A stretch of DNA of 64,000 nt from assembly GCA_945861785.1 (NCBI GenBank), contig CAMAWD010000005.1, positions 79,693 through 143,692 on the forward strand, given 5' to 3'. Shown here in pieces: positions 10,467 through 19,510 of this stretch. Source of the DNA: Rhodoferax sp. OV413 (GTDB lineage Bacteria > Pseudomonadota > Gammaproteobacteria > Burkholderiales > Burkholderiaceae_C). Every line of letters begins with the position of its first letter. Position 1 is the stretch's first letter. The position numbers were made by a program, and so were the translations under genes. The notes below the pieces were generated by a model, which saw only the letters and a program-made list of their open reading frames with translations, searched no databases and was not told the DNA's origin.

Positions 10467-11504
10467 TCAGCTGAACGTCTCAAATGTGTACTGCAATCGA
10501 TCCTGGTAGCGCCGGCGCAGACCAGAGTCAATGAAACTGGCCTCGAAACTGTTGTGGGCCAGTTGCCAGGCCTGCTGCGCCGACAACCCGAGTGCGGCAA
10601 AGGTCTGTGCGAAGTTCTCGTTGATGTAGCCGCCAAAGTAGGCCGGGTCGTCCGAGTTGACCGTCGCCACGATGCCGGCGTCCAGCAACCGGCCCAGGTT
10701 GTGCTGCGCCAACGTGGGAAATACGCACAGTTTCAGGTTGGACAGCGGGCACACCGTGAGCGGAATGCGGTCCTGCACCAACCGCTGCATCAGCGCGGGG
10801 TCGTTCATGGCCTGCACGCCGTGGTCGATGCGTTCTACCTTGAGCACGTCCAGCGCGCTCCAGATATACGCGGGCGGGCCTTCCTCACCGGCATGCGCGA
10901 CCAGCCGGAACCCCAGTTCCCGGCAGCGCGCAAACACGCGGGCGAATTTTTCCGGTGGATGGCCCAGTTCGCTGGACGCCAGGCCGATACCCACCAACTT
11001 CTCGCGGTAGGGCATGGCCTGCTCCAGGCATTCGAAGGCGGCCTGTTCGTTGAGATGGCGCAGGAAGCACAGGATCAGCGAGGCCGACATTCCGAACTCG
11101 GCGGCGGCGTCGACACACGCCCGGTGCAGACCGCGGATCACCACGCCGGCATCGGTGCCGTGCCCGGTGTGGGTTTGCGTGTCAAAGAAGATTTCGGCGT
11201 GCAACACGTTGTCGGCATGGGCCCGCACCAGGTAGGCACGGGCCATGTCGTAGAAGTCCTGCTCGGTGCGCAGCACCTGGGTGCCTGCGTGGTAGATGTC
11301 CAGGAAGCTCTGCAGGTTGTCGAACACGTAGGCGCGGCGCAGCGCATCAACATCCGGGTACGGAAAATCCATCCGGTTGCGCGCGGCCAGCGCGAAGATG
11401 AGTTCGGGCTCCAGAGAGCCCTCGATGTGCATGTGCAACTCTGCCTTGGGCATGGCCCGCAGCAAAGCGTGCAGCCGGTCGGCGGCGATCGGTTTGACTT
11501 TCAT
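10467..11504 (-). CDS. Adenine deaminase (adenosine deaminase superfamily)
   Basis: 345 aa. Metal and catalytic residues are intact: His24 and His26 in AELHMHIEGS, His204 and Glu207 in VAHAGEEGP, His228 in ERIDHGV and Asp285/Asp286 in NSDDPAYFGGY. The sequence matches the PA0148 type (PKAELHMHIEGSLEPEL, CPLSNLKLCVF, DDPAYFGGY), whose Pseudomonas member deaminates adenine, rather than E. coli-type Add with HxHLDG. Adenine would become hypoxanthine for XdhAB. Start at 11504 has AGGAG 7 bp upstream. Adenosine activity cannot be excluded from sequence alone. Confidence 0.9.
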   Translation of the reverse strand: MKVKPIAADRLHALLRAMPKAELHMHIEGSLEPELIFALAARNRMDFPYPDVDALRRAYVFDNLQSFLDIYHAGTQVLRTEQDFYDMARAYLVRAHADNVLHAEIFFDTQTHTGHGTDAGVVIRGLHRACVDAAAEFGMSASLILCFLRHLNEQAAFECLEQAMPYREKLVGIGLASSELGHPPEKFARVFARCRELGFRLVAHAGEEGPPAYIWSALDVLKVERIDHGVQAMNDPALMQRLVQDRIPLTVCPLSNLKLCVFPTLAQHNLGRLLDAGIVATVNSDDPAYFGGYINENFAQTFAALGLSAQQAWQLAHNSFEASFIDSGLRRRYQDRLQYTFETFS

Positions 11505-11633
11505 TGATTGCTCCTCTGCATAATCGATGTCGGGAGTCAGGGGATGGAGACGCCATTTTGACAATCACGCTCTTTGTAGCCGTGTGCCATTGTTTTTCCC
11601 TTTGACATGCATGCACTGTTTCGGACTTCCCCC

Positions 11634-12110
11634 CTAAAACAGGCGCGGATCAAACCGGAAAGGGTAACGCTCCACGGTGAGCACAATCCTGCGGTAGTCA
11701 GGATGCGCCGGATTGATCAGCAGGTTCATCTCTGAAGGCTCAATCGAGGACGGCACCCACAGCCCCAGGCTGGACAAGGATGCGAGCCAGGACAAGCCAA
11801 TGCCTTGCGTTGCCGCCTCGCTGCTTTGCCAGTCGGCAGGCAGACCCCAATCACTCACCGCCATGAGGGGGCTGTCACCCGGGATTTCCAGTTGCATCAA
11901 GGCCTGATTTTTCGGGTTGGCCCCATTGCAGTGGACGCGTTTTTCCAACTGGCACAGGGCACGGTTGGATGCCGCATAAACCACCTGTTGCGCCCCTCTG
12001 GCATGCCAGCGGCTATTGCCCAAGGTCGAGCCGAAACCCAGCGCGGAAAGAATGGCGGACGAGGCCAGTGCCGGGTTATCGCAAAATCCGATTCGCCAGA
12101 CCGTGGTCAA
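11634..12110 (-). CDS. RES-domain toxin
   Basis: 158 aa, a typical RES toxin. Characterised RES toxins (MbcT, Res) degrade NAD+ and stop growth. Arg34 in SRWHARG, Glu56 in LCQLEKRVH and Ser121/122 in LWVPSS fit the Arg-Glu-Ser triad, and NLLINPAHPDY matches the family's NP.HPD segment. Its start overlaps the antitoxin stop by 4 bp (ATGA), the usual antitoxin-first order. The pair sits between the adenine deaminase gene and the Bmp transporter operon and is less GC-rich than its neighbours, suggesting insertion. Confidence 0.87.
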   Translation of the reverse strand: MTTVWRIGFCDNPALASSAILSALGFGSTLGNSRWHARGAQQVVYAASNRALCQLEKRVHCNGANPKNQALMQLEIPGDSPLMAVSDWGLPADWQSSEAATQGIGLSWLASLSSLGLWVPSSIEPSEMNLLINPAHPDYRRIVLTVERYPFRFDPRLF

Positions 12111-12622
12111 ACCACACCGCCATACCGGACAGCGATCAGTATGTCTTTCACGCGTTGTGCCCCAAAACTGGTTTTGGCCGACTCCAGCGGGCTATCGCCA
12201 TCGAGCATTGGGTGCGTTCGGCGCAGCCAATCCGATGCTTCGTCGTCGGTCTCAAAGGTGTCGGCTGCCATCTGACCGAGTTCGAGCAAACGCAACACAC
12301 TTTCAGCCGAGTGGATGGGCAACAGTTGCCCTTTGGCCACCCGACGGTTGGCAGTGCTTCGGTCCAGATCAAGGTACTCGGCGACCACCGCTTTGCCAAG
12401 GCCAAGATAGGTGCCAAGCGGGCCGATGGCTTGACTGGAAATGCCCCGCCTGAGCAGTTTGCAAGCCCCCACGCTGGAGAGGCCCGCCAGCCGTGGACCC
12501 ACCATAACGCGTGTTGGTGCCGGTGGCGACTGGCCCTGTTCTGGCGCGTCCAGCATCGCCCAAAGGGCTGCGAGCGCAGCACTGCGACTTGAGGACTTGG
12601 CAGAGATGGTTTGTGTTTTCAT
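12107..12622 (-). CDS. Xre/MbcA/ParS-type antitoxin (DUF2384)
   Basis: 171 aa, partner of the RES toxin. An N-terminal helix-turn-helix region (~60-105; YLDLDRSTANRRVAKG) is followed by the C-terminal toxin-binding domain with LLELGQMAADTF and DWLRRTHPMLDGDSPLE. Such antitoxins neutralise RES toxins and repress their own promoter. A strong promoter with near-repeat GCAATT boxes lies directly at the start codon (12626-12657). Confidence 0.87.
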   Translation of the reverse strand: MKTQTISAKSSSRSAALAALWAMLDAPEQGQSPPAPTRVMVGPRLAGLSSVGACKLLRRGISSQAIGPLGTYLGLGKAVVAEYLDLDRSTANRRVAKGQLLPIHSAESVLRLLELGQMAADTFETDDEASDWLRRTHPMLDGDSPLESAKTSFGAQRVKDILIAVRYGGVV

Positions 12623-12625
12623 GGC

Positions 12626-12657
12626 GCAATTACATCACTACAACGAGGCAATTGCAA
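12626..12657 (-). promoter_or_regulatory. Promoter/operator of the RES-Xre pair, apparently leaderless
   Basis: On the minus strand TTGCAA (12652-12657) is separated by exactly 17 bp from TGTAAT (12629-12634), close to sigma-70 consensus. Only six bases separate the -10 box from the ATG, so transcription would start at or next to the start codon. The octamers GCAATTGC (12648-12655, palindromic) and GCAATTAC (12626-12633) lie 22 bp apart on one face of the helix and overlap both boxes, as expected for autoregulation. Confidence 0.6.
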
Positions 12658-12822
12658 CAATTTGGGAGTAAGCACACTTTGCAAACACCTGCTGAAGAGG
12701 GCCCGGAAATATCGACCAGCTCGCGGGAGGACCTGCACCTCCAAAAGTGCGCCCATGCTGGGCGCACCAACACAAAGGGCCGCCTGCGGGCGACCCTTGT
12801 TAGTTTTGCATCAAGCAGCGCC

Positions 12823-13995
12823 TTACTTGCCGCCGGGAATCTTTCCTTCGACGCCCTTGACGTAGAAATTGACACCGCTCAGGAACTTGTCGTCGGCCAC
12901 CGCATCCTTGGCCAGGATCTGCTTGCCGTCCTGCCCCAGGATCGGGCCCTTCCAGATGTTGTAGGTGCCAGCCTTCAGGCCGGCCTTGATCTCGTCGATA
13001 CGGGCCTTGGTCTCGGCCGGCACATCTTCGGCGATCGACACCATGTCGATGGCGCCTTCCTTGTGGCCCCACCAGATACCGGTGCCGCCCTTCCAGTTGC
13101 CGTCCAGTGCGTCCTTGGTGGTCTTGATGTAGTACGGCGCCCAGTTGATGATGGCCGAACCCAGGTGCGCCTTGGGGCCATAGGCGGTCATGTCCGAATC
13201 CCAGCCGAACGCGCGCTTGCCCTTGTCCTGCGCAGTCTTGAGCACGGCCGGCGAGTCGGTGTTCTGGAACAACACGTCGGCGCCGCCATTGATCAGCGAG
13301 GTGGCGGCTTCGGTTTCCTTGGGCGGGCTGAACCACTCGTTGACCCATACCACCTTGGTCTTGATCTTCGGGTTGCTGGATTGCGCGCCCAGCGTGAAGC
13401 TGTTGATGTTGCGGATCACCTCGGGGATTGGCACCGAAGCCACCACACCCAGCGTGTTGGTCTTGGTCATCTTGCCGGCGATCACACCGGCCATGTAGGC
13501 GCCCTCATACGTGCGGCTGTCGTAGGTGCGCATGTTCTCGGCCTGCTTGTAGCCGGTGGCGTGTTCAAACATCACGCCCTTGGTGTCGGCGGCCACCTTG
13601 AGCATCGGCTCCATGTAGCCAAAGGTGGTGCCGAAGATCAGCTTGTTGCCCTGGCCGGCCATGTCGCGGATAACGCGCTCGGCATCGGCAGACTCAGGCA
13701 CGTTCTCGACCATGGATGTGGCGATCTTGTCGCCATATTCCTTCTCGAGCGCCTTGCGCGCAGTGTCGTGCGCGAAAGTCCAGCCTCCATCACCCACCGG
13801 GCCGACATAGGCGAATGCGATCTTGAGCGGCTCGGCCTTGGGTGGCGCGGAAGCCGCAGCCACTGGTGCCGACGCTGCCGGCGCTGCCGCAGCAGGTTTG
13901 GCCTCTTCTTTCTTGCCGCAGCCTGCGAGCACCGCGGCTGCGATTGCCGACAGCGCGGCAAGCTTGAAAAGTGATCGTTTATTCAAATCCGTCAT
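12823..13995 (-). CDS. BMP-family purine nucleoside-binding lipoprotein
   Basis: 390 aa. A lipoprotein signal is clear (MTDLNKRSLFKLAALSA, lipobox LAGC with Cys26), then an Ala/Pro-rich linker (~30-52) and a Bmp/PnrA-type domain starting KIAFAYVGPVGDGGW. It contains DAERVIRDMAGQGNKLIFG and ASVPIPEVIRNINSFTLG. It is the last gene of an operon after an ATPase and two permeases; the 91-bp gap before it could hold a processing site or separate promoter. It is paralogous to 6776-7873. Confidence 0.9.
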   Translation of the reverse strand: MTDLNKRSLFKLAALSAIAAAVLAGCGKKEEAKPAAAAPAASAPVAAASAPPKAEPLKIAFAYVGPVGDGGWTFAHDTARKALEKEYGDKIATSMVENVPESADAERVIRDMAGQGNKLIFGTTFGYMEPMLKVAADTKGVMFEHATGYKQAENMRTYDSRTYEGAYMAGVIAGKMTKTNTLGVVASVPIPEVIRNINSFTLGAQSSNPKIKTKVVWVNEWFSPPKETEAATSLINGGADVLFQNTDSPAVLKTAQDKGKRAFGWDSDMTAYGPKAHLGSAIINWAPYYIKTTKDALDGNWKGGTGIWWGHKEGAIDMVSIAEDVPAETKARIDEIKAGLKAGTYNIWKGPILGQDGKQILAKDAVADDKFLSGVNFYVKGVEGKIPGGK

Positions 13996-14086
13996 GGGAG
14001 TCCTTCAGTTCGGGGTTGCAAAACAAATAGCTTTGGCGCAAATGACGCATGTGCCAGGCTGGGGTGGGTCGCCAAAAAAACACCCA

Positions 14087-15010
14087 TTATGAGCCGGGAT
14101 AAAAGGGTTTGCCAATCGATGCGGGCATGTTGATCCGTATCCATTGCGGGTTGCGTGAAATCAGGGCCAGCACGACGATGGTAGCCACATAGGGCAGCAT
14201 GGTGAGGAACTGGCTGGGAACTTCGACACCCACACCTTGCAGGTGGAATTGCAGCATGGTGACGCCGCCAAACAGGTAGGCGCCGAGCAGCACGCGCGCC
14301 GGGCGCCAGGTGGCAAAGGTGGTAAGGGCCAGCGCAATCCAGCCCTTGCCCGACACCATGCCCTCGACCCACAACGGGGTATAGATGATGGACAGGTAGG
14401 CGCCCGCCAGGCCACACAAGGCGCCGCCTGCGACCACCGCCAGCAGGCGGATCAGGCGCACCGGATAACCCAGCGCATGGGCCGACTCCGGGCTTTCACC
14501 CACGCTTCGCATCACCAGCCCACTGCGGGTGCGGTACATGAACCAGATCAGCACCAGGGCCAGCAGCACGGTGATGTAGACCAGCGGATGGTGGCGGAAC
14601 AGGGCCGGGCCCACCAGGGGAATGTCGGCCAGCCCAGGTATGCCGAAACTGGGGCGTTCAGGGATCTTGGCCTGGACGTAACCGGTGCCGACGAAGGCCG
14701 AAAAACCGGTGCCGAACAACGTAAGCGCCAGGCCTGTGGCGAACTGGTTGGTGTTGAGCCAGATCACCAGCAGGCCGAACAAAGCCGCCAGGAAGGCGCC
14801 GACCGCCATGCCAGCCGCAAAGCCGAGCCAGTCGTTGCCGGTATGTACGACGCAGGCAAAGCCTGCGACTGCCGCACACAACATCATGCCTTCGGCGCCC
14901 AGGTTGACGATGCCGACCTTCTCGTTGATGAGAAGGCCCAGGGATGCCAGGGCCAGCACGGTGCCGGCATTGAGTGTGGCTGCGATCAACAGCGAATAGG
15001 ACTCCATCAT
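14087..15010 (-). CDS. ABC transporter permease, nucleoside type (BPD_transp_2)
   Basis: 307 aa, about eight or nine hydrophobic segments. The conserved loop EKVGIVNLGAEGMML is the family's signature for nucleoside/Bmp-linked permeases (NupQ type). Start at 15010 gives an ATGA overlap with the upstream permease stop; a second ATG follows immediately (15007) with better spacing to GGGAG, so either may be used. It forms the membrane channel with the next gene for purine nucleoside import. Confidence 0.9.
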   Translation of the reverse strand: MMESYSLLIAATLNAGTVLALASLGLLINEKVGIVNLGAEGMMLCAAVAGFACVVHTGNDWLGFAAGMAVGAFLAALFGLLVIWLNTNQFATGLALTLFGTGFSAFVGTGYVQAKIPERPSFGIPGLADIPLVGPALFRHHPLVYITVLLALVLIWFMYRTRSGLVMRSVGESPESAHALGYPVRLIRLLAVVAGGALCGLAGAYLSIIYTPLWVEGMVSGKGWIALALTTFATWRPARVLLGAYLFGGVTMLQFHLQGVGVEVPSQFLTMLPYVATIVVLALISRNPQWIRINMPASIGKPFYPGS

Positions 15011-16074
15011 TTGCTCCCGGAGCGGCCCACCCGGAGCCGGTAATTCACGAGGGTGTCGCAGGCAAGCAGGCTGAACAGCAGCAGCCCCTGGAAGACACCG
15101 GTCAGCGACTTGGTGAGGCCGAGGCGCGATTGCGCCATCTCGCCACCGATGTAGAACATGCTCATCAGGATGGCCGAAAACACCATACCGACCGGGTGCA
15201 ACCGCCCCACGTAGGCAACGATGATGGCCGCGAACCCATAACCCGCCGGCACGTAGGCGGTCAGCTGCCCGATCGGCCCGGCCACCTCGAGCGCGCCGGC
15301 CAGGCCGGCCGCGCCACCGGAGATCAGCAGCGCGGTCCACAAGGCCTGGCGCGACGAAAAACCGGCGTAACGCGCGGCGGCCGGCGCCAACCCGCCAACC
15401 TGCTGCGCAAAGCCGGCCCGGGTGCGAAACAGGAACACCCAGATGGCACCCACGCCAAGCACCGCAAGCACCACGCCGATGCTCATTCGCGAGCCCTCGA
15501 ACAGGCGCGGAATCCGGGTCGCGGCATCGAAGGTCCTGGTCTGCGGAAAGTTGAAACCCTGGGGGTCTTTCCAGGGGCCGCCGACCAGGTAACTGAGCAG
15601 TTGCACGGCCACATACACCAGCATCAGGCTGACCAGAATTTCGTTCGCGTTGAACCTGTCGCGCAACAGTGCCGTCACTGCCGCCCAGGCCATGCCACCG
15701 ACGATGCCCGCCAGCACCACGGGTATGACGATCCACGCGCCGGTGCCCTTGTCGGCGAGCAGCGCCACGCCCCCTGCGAAGATCGCGCCGATGATGTACT
15801 GGCCCTCAGCCCCGATGTTCCACACGTTCGAGCGAAAACACACCGCCAGGCCGAGCGCGATGATCAGCAGCGGCGTGGCCTTGACCATCAGCTCTCCCAG
15901 CGCGTAACCGTTGCGGATCGGTTGCCAGAAAAACATTTCCAGCCCGCGGATCGGGTCCTTTCCCAGGGCGACAAACAACATGACGCCGATCACGACCGTG
16001 ACCACCAGCGCCAGCAGCGGCGAGCCATAACTCCAGAAGGCCGAGGGCTGCGCGCGCGCTTCGAGCTTAAGCAT
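15007..16074 (-). CDS. ABC transporter permease, nucleoside type (BPD_transp_2)
   Basis: 355 aa multi-pass protein. It has the permease motif CFRSNVWNIGAEGQYIIGAI and a long periplasmic loop around PWKDPQGFNFPQTRTFD. It is the NupP-type half of the heterodimeric channel. Its start overlaps the upstream ATPase gene by 8 bp and its stop overlaps the downstream permease start, so the three genes are translationally coupled. Confidence 0.9.
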   Translation of the reverse strand: MLKLEARAQPSAFWSYGSPLLALVVTVVIGVMLFVALGKDPIRGLEMFFWQPIRNGYALGELMVKATPLLIIALGLAVCFRSNVWNIGAEGQYIIGAIFAGGVALLADKGTGAWIVIPVVLAGIVGGMAWAAVTALLRDRFNANEILVSLMLVYVAVQLLSYLVGGPWKDPQGFNFPQTRTFDAATRIPRLFEGSRMSIGVVLAVLGVGAIWVFLFRTRAGFAQQVGGLAPAAARYAGFSSRQALWTALLISGGAAGLAGALEVAGPIGQLTAYVPAGYGFAAIIVAYVGRLHPVGMVFSAILMSMFYIGGEMAQSRLGLTKSLTGVFQGLLLFSLLACDTLVNYRLRVGRSGSK

Positions 16075-17614
16075 GGGATGCCTCCGGCTGCTGGCCCAGA
16101 TGGGCCTGGACTTCCTCGTGCCACAAGCCGCTCATCCACTCGCCGATACGCTCGATGGTGGCGTCGGCGATCGGAACCGAAGGCGACAGCCGTCCCTTGG
16201 CAATCACGTGCAGACGGTCGCTCAACTCGAACAATTCGTCGAGTTCCTCGCTCACTACCAGCACCGCACACCCCTTGTCGCGCAGTGCCAGGATCTCGCC
16301 GCGTATCTGTGCTGCGGCGCCGACGTCCACGCCCCAGGTTGGCTGCGACACGATGAGCAGCCGGGGGTTGGCGTCGATCTCGCGCCCGACGATGAATTTC
16401 TGAAGGTTGCCGCCGGACAGGGAACGCGCCGCCGAGTCCGGCCCGCCGGCCTTGACGTTGAAGCGCCGGATGATCCCGGCCGCCTGCGCCTGAAGCGTCT
16501 TGACCTTGATCCAGCCGGATCTTCTGGACAGGGCCTCGCTGCGCGTCAGGAGCAGGTTGTGCGCCAGGCCCAGCGTGGGAACCGCACCCCGCCCGAGCCG
16601 TTCCTCGGGCACAAAATGCAGGCCGAGCTTGCGCCGCTTCCCCGGGTGCGCGCCAGACACATCGGCGTCGCCCAGCCGGATCGATCCAGCTGCCGCCCGG
16701 CAGTCTTCCCCGGACAACGCGTACAGCAATTCGCGCTGTCCATTGCCCGAAACACCGGCGATACCGACCACCTCGCCGGCGCACACCTGCAGCGACACGC
16801 CCTGCAAGTCAACGCCGAACTGGTCCTCGCGCGCCAGTTGCAGGTCGCGCACCTGCAGCACGGGGGCGCCCGGGGTCTGGGCACGGTGCATGAGTTGCGG
16901 CGGTTCGACGCCGATCATGAGCCTCGAGAGCGAGGCATTGGACTCGTCGGCCGGTTTGCAGACACCGGTGACCTTGCCACCACGCAGCACCGTGCAGGCG
17001 GTGCACAGTTCGCGGATCTCGTGCAATTTGTGGCTGATGTACAGGATGCTGCAGCCCTCGGATGCGAGTTTGCGCAGCACTACAAACAGCTTCTCGACCG
17101 CCTGGGGTGTCAGCACCGAGGTCGGTTCGTCGAGGATCAGCAGCTTGGGGTTGGTCAGCAAGGCGCGGATGATTTCCACGCGCTGCATCTCACCCACACT
17201 CAGGGTGTGGACCGGTCGTGCCGGGTCGATGTCCAGGCCGTATTCCTGGGCCTTCGCCGTGATGCTGTGCGTGACCTCGTCGAGCGTCAGCGTCTTGGCC
17301 AGGCCCAGCCACACGTTCTCGGCCACCGTGATGGTGTCGAACAGGCTGAAGTGCTGGAACACCATGCTGATGCCCATCGCCCGCGCCTCCTGCGGGTTGC
17401 GGATATGCACCGGGGCGCCGTTGAACATGACGCTGCCGGCGTCGGGCTTGACCGAACCGTAGATGATCTTCATCAGCGTGGACTTGCCAGCCCCGTTTTC
17501 GCCCAGCACCGCATGGGTCTCGCCGGGCAGGACGGTGAGCGACACGTCGCTGTTGGCCACCACGGCGGGGTAACGCTTGGTGATGCCGGACAGGTGCAGT
17601 CGGGGGATGGTCAT
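16067..17614 (-). CDS. ABC transporter ATPase, duplicated domain (nucleoside/sugar type)
   Basis: 515 aa with two nucleotide-binding halves. The first is complete: Walker A GENGAGKS (38-45), signature LSVGEMQRV, Walker B LLILDEPT. The second has an altered P-loop (VSGNGQREL), signature LSGGNLQKFIVGRE and Walker B-like LLIVSQPTWGVDVG in which the Asp-Glu pair is replaced. This asymmetry is normal for RbsA/NupO-type ATPases. It is first in the purine transporter operon; start MTIPRLHLSGI fits the family, and an upstream frame to 17701 does not. Confidence 0.92.
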   Translation of the reverse strand: MTIPRLHLSGITKRYPAVVANSDVSLTVLPGETHAVLGENGAGKSTLMKIIYGSVKPDAGSVMFNGAPVHIRNPQEARAMGISMVFQHFSLFDTITVAENVWLGLAKTLTLDEVTHSITAKAQEYGLDIDPARPVHTLSVGEMQRVEIIRALLTNPKLLILDEPTSVLTPQAVEKLFVVLRKLASEGCSILYISHKLHEIRELCTACTVLRGGKVTGVCKPADESNASLSRLMIGVEPPQLMHRAQTPGAPVLQVRDLQLAREDQFGVDLQGVSLQVCAGEVVGIAGVSGNGQRELLYALSGEDCRAAAGSIRLGDADVSGAHPGKRRKLGLHFVPEERLGRGAVPTLGLAHNLLLTRSEALSRRSGWIKVKTLQAQAAGIIRRFNVKAGGPDSAARSLSGGNLQKFIVGREIDANPRLLIVSQPTWGVDVGAAAQIRGEILALRDKGCAVLVVSEELDELFELSDRLHVIAKGRLSPSVPIADATIERIGEWMSGLWHEEVQAHLGQQPEASHA

Positions 17615-17678
17615 GCTGGGGCGTCTCTTCGTTTTTGTGGGTGGCTGCGCGGGCGGGTTGGTGGCGAGGGGCGGGCCG

Positions 17679-17936
17679 TCAGCGATTTTTCGCCGCAACA
17701 CTTGCGGGATCGTCTAGCAACTTTGATGCCACAGCCTTGACCCGCTTGCGCAACCAGCGCGCCGATGCCCAAGCATGCGTGCGCTCGTGCCAGAGCTGGA
17801 TGTAGCGCATGCGCGCAAACCCGACCGGCCATGGACGACCGATGGCGGCTCGTGAAACGCTGCGTTCGGTCAACACGGTGTGCAGGACCCTGATCAAATG
17901 AAGGTCGATCTTGTCGAAGATTGTGGGGTCTCTCAT
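17679..17936 (-). pseudogene. LysR-family regulator with its middle deleted in frame
   Basis: 85 codons where a LysR regulator needs ~300. The first ~32 residues (FDKIDLHLIRVLHTVLTERS, VSRAA) are the start of a LysR helix-turn-helix. They join directly to a LysR C-terminus (MRYIQLWHERTHAWASARWL, then RKRVKAVA). The recognition helix, linker and effector domain are missing, so it cannot work as a LysR regulator. It lies between the transporter operon and xdhA, divergent from xdhA, the usual place for the pathway activator. Confidence 0.75.
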
Positions 17937-17955
17937 ACCGGCAAGGACATTGGAC

Positions 17956-17974
17956 GCATATGCTAGCGTGTATG
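17956..17974. promoter_or_regulatory. Dyad in the xdhA upstream region, possible orphaned LysR box
   Basis: CATA (17957-17960) and TATG (17971-17974) are separated by 10 bp, and GCATATGC (17956-17963) is itself palindromic. The site lies between the decayed lysR and xdhA, 67 bp before the xdhA ATG, where a LysR operator is expected. Assignment rests on position and symmetry only. Confidence 0.3.
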
Positions 17975-18040
17975 TTGGCGGCGGACCACCTGTTTTACCC
18001 TAGCGCCTGAAGGCAGCTATCTCTGCAAGGACACCATGGC

Positions 18041-19510
18041 ATGAAGCCCCAGGAAATCCGATTCATCCGGCGCGGACAAACCGTCACGCTCCACGACGTG
18101 CCCCCCGACCGCACCCTGCTCGATGTCCTGCGCGAGGATCTGGCCTGCACCGGCACCAAGGAGGGCTGCGGCGAAGGCGACTGCGGCGCATGTACCGTGG
18201 TGCTGGGCGAAGCCCAGGGCGACACCGTCCGTTACCGGGCTGTCAACAGCTGCATCCGCCTGGCCCATTCCGTCGACGGGATGGCCCTGTGGACCGTCGA
18301 GGACCTCGCAGGCACAGAGGGTGGCCTGCACCCGGCGCAAGAGGCCATGGTGCAGTGCCATGGGTCCCAATGCGGCTTTTGCACCCCGGGTTTTGTCATG
18401 AGCCTGTTCGCCATGTACCAGGGCCGGGTCTGCCACGGCGAGGTGATCACCCGGGCCCAGGCCCAGGAAGACCTTTCGGGCAACCTGTGCCGGTGCACCG
18501 GCTACCGGCCGATCCTGGACGCCGCCCAGCGCATGGGCGACTACCCCCGCAGCGTCGTGGACGAGCCCGCCTTGCGGGCCCAGTTGCACCAGATCGCCCT
18601 TCCGGCAGCGACGACAAACCCCGATGCCGGTTATTGCGCGCCCCGCACACTCGGCGAACTGCTGCAACTGCGCGCTCGCAACCCGCAGGCGCAACTGGTT
18701 GCCGGTTGCACCGACGCCGGCTTGTGGGTGACCAAAATGCACCGGCAGTTCGACCACATCATCGACCTGACACGCGTCGCCGAACTTCGCCGCATCGAGC
18801 GTTATCCCCACCACATCGCCATCGGGGCGGCCGTCCCGCTGGCCGACGCTTTCGCCGCACTGGTGGACGACCGGCCCCAGCTGCATGCATTCAGCGCACG
18901 TTTCGCCGGCCTTTCGGTGCGCAATTCGGGCACCCTGGGTGGCAACGTCGCCAATGGCTCGCCGATCGGCGACTCGATGCCGCTGCTGATTGCGTTGGGC
19001 GCAAACATCGTGCTCATGAGCGCGCGGGGCCACCGCGAGATGCCGCTGGAGGCGCTGTACACGGGTTACCGCCAGAATGTGATGGCACCCGACGAGGTGC
19101 TGGCCTGGATCAAGGTGCCATTGGCCACGCCGGACGAATTCCTGCGTGTCTACAAGATCTCCAAGCGTTTCGACGACGACATCTCGGCAGTCTGCCTTGC
19201 GGTTCGCCTGGGCATCGCGCAGGGGCGCATCACCTCGGCTTCGGTCGGAGTCGGCGGCGTGGCCGCCACCCCCGTGCGCGCCCGTCGCACCGAAGCGGCG
19301 CTGTCGGGACAGGCCTGGACGCAAGACACGGCGCGCAAGGCAACGGCCGTCCTGCGCGCGGAGTTCCAGCCGATCTCCGACATGCGCGCCAGCGCTGCCT
19401 ACCGCACCGAGGTGCTGGGCAATCTGTTGCAGCGCCTGTGGCTGGAAAGCCAGGGCGTGCAGGCGATCAACCTCGAATCCTGGCCAGTGACGGCCGGAGA
19501 GGTGGTATGA
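18041..19510 (+). CDS. xdhA: Xanthine dehydrogenase small subunit (2Fe-2S, FAD)
   Basis: 489 aa. The ferredoxin-like domain has Cys43, Cys48, Cys51 and Cys71; the second 2Fe-2S domain has Cys111 and Cys114 (QCGFCTPGF) and Cys150 and Cys152 (LCRCTGYRP). From ~185 a FAD domain follows, with AGCTDAGLWVTK and NSGTLGGNVANGSPIGDS. It passes electrons from the Mo subunit to NAD+ during hypoxanthine and xanthine oxidation to urate. Its TGA overlaps the xdhB ATG. Confidence 0.96.
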   Translation: MKPQEIRFIRRGQTVTLHDVPPDRTLLDVLREDLACTGTKEGCGEGDCGACTVVLGEAQGDTVRYRAVNSCIRLAHSVDGMALWTVEDLAGTEGGLHPAQEAMVQCHGSQCGFCTPGFVMSLFAMYQGRVCHGEVITRAQAQEDLSGNLCRCTGYRPILDAAQRMGDYPRSVVDEPALRAQLHQIALPAATTNPDAGYCAPRTLGELLQLRARNPQAQLVAGCTDAGLWVTKMHRQFDHIIDLTRVAELRRIERYPHHIAIGAAVPLADAFAALVDDRPQLHAFSARFAGLSVRNSGTLGGNVANGSPIGDSMPLLIALGANIVLMSARGHREMPLEALYTGYRQNVMAPDEVLAWIKVPLATPDEFLRVYKISKRFDDDISAVCLAVRLGIAQGRITSASVGVGGVAATPVRARRTEAALSGQAWTQDTARKATAVLRAEFQPISDMRASAAYRTEVLGNLLQRLWLESQGVQAINLESWPVTAGEVV

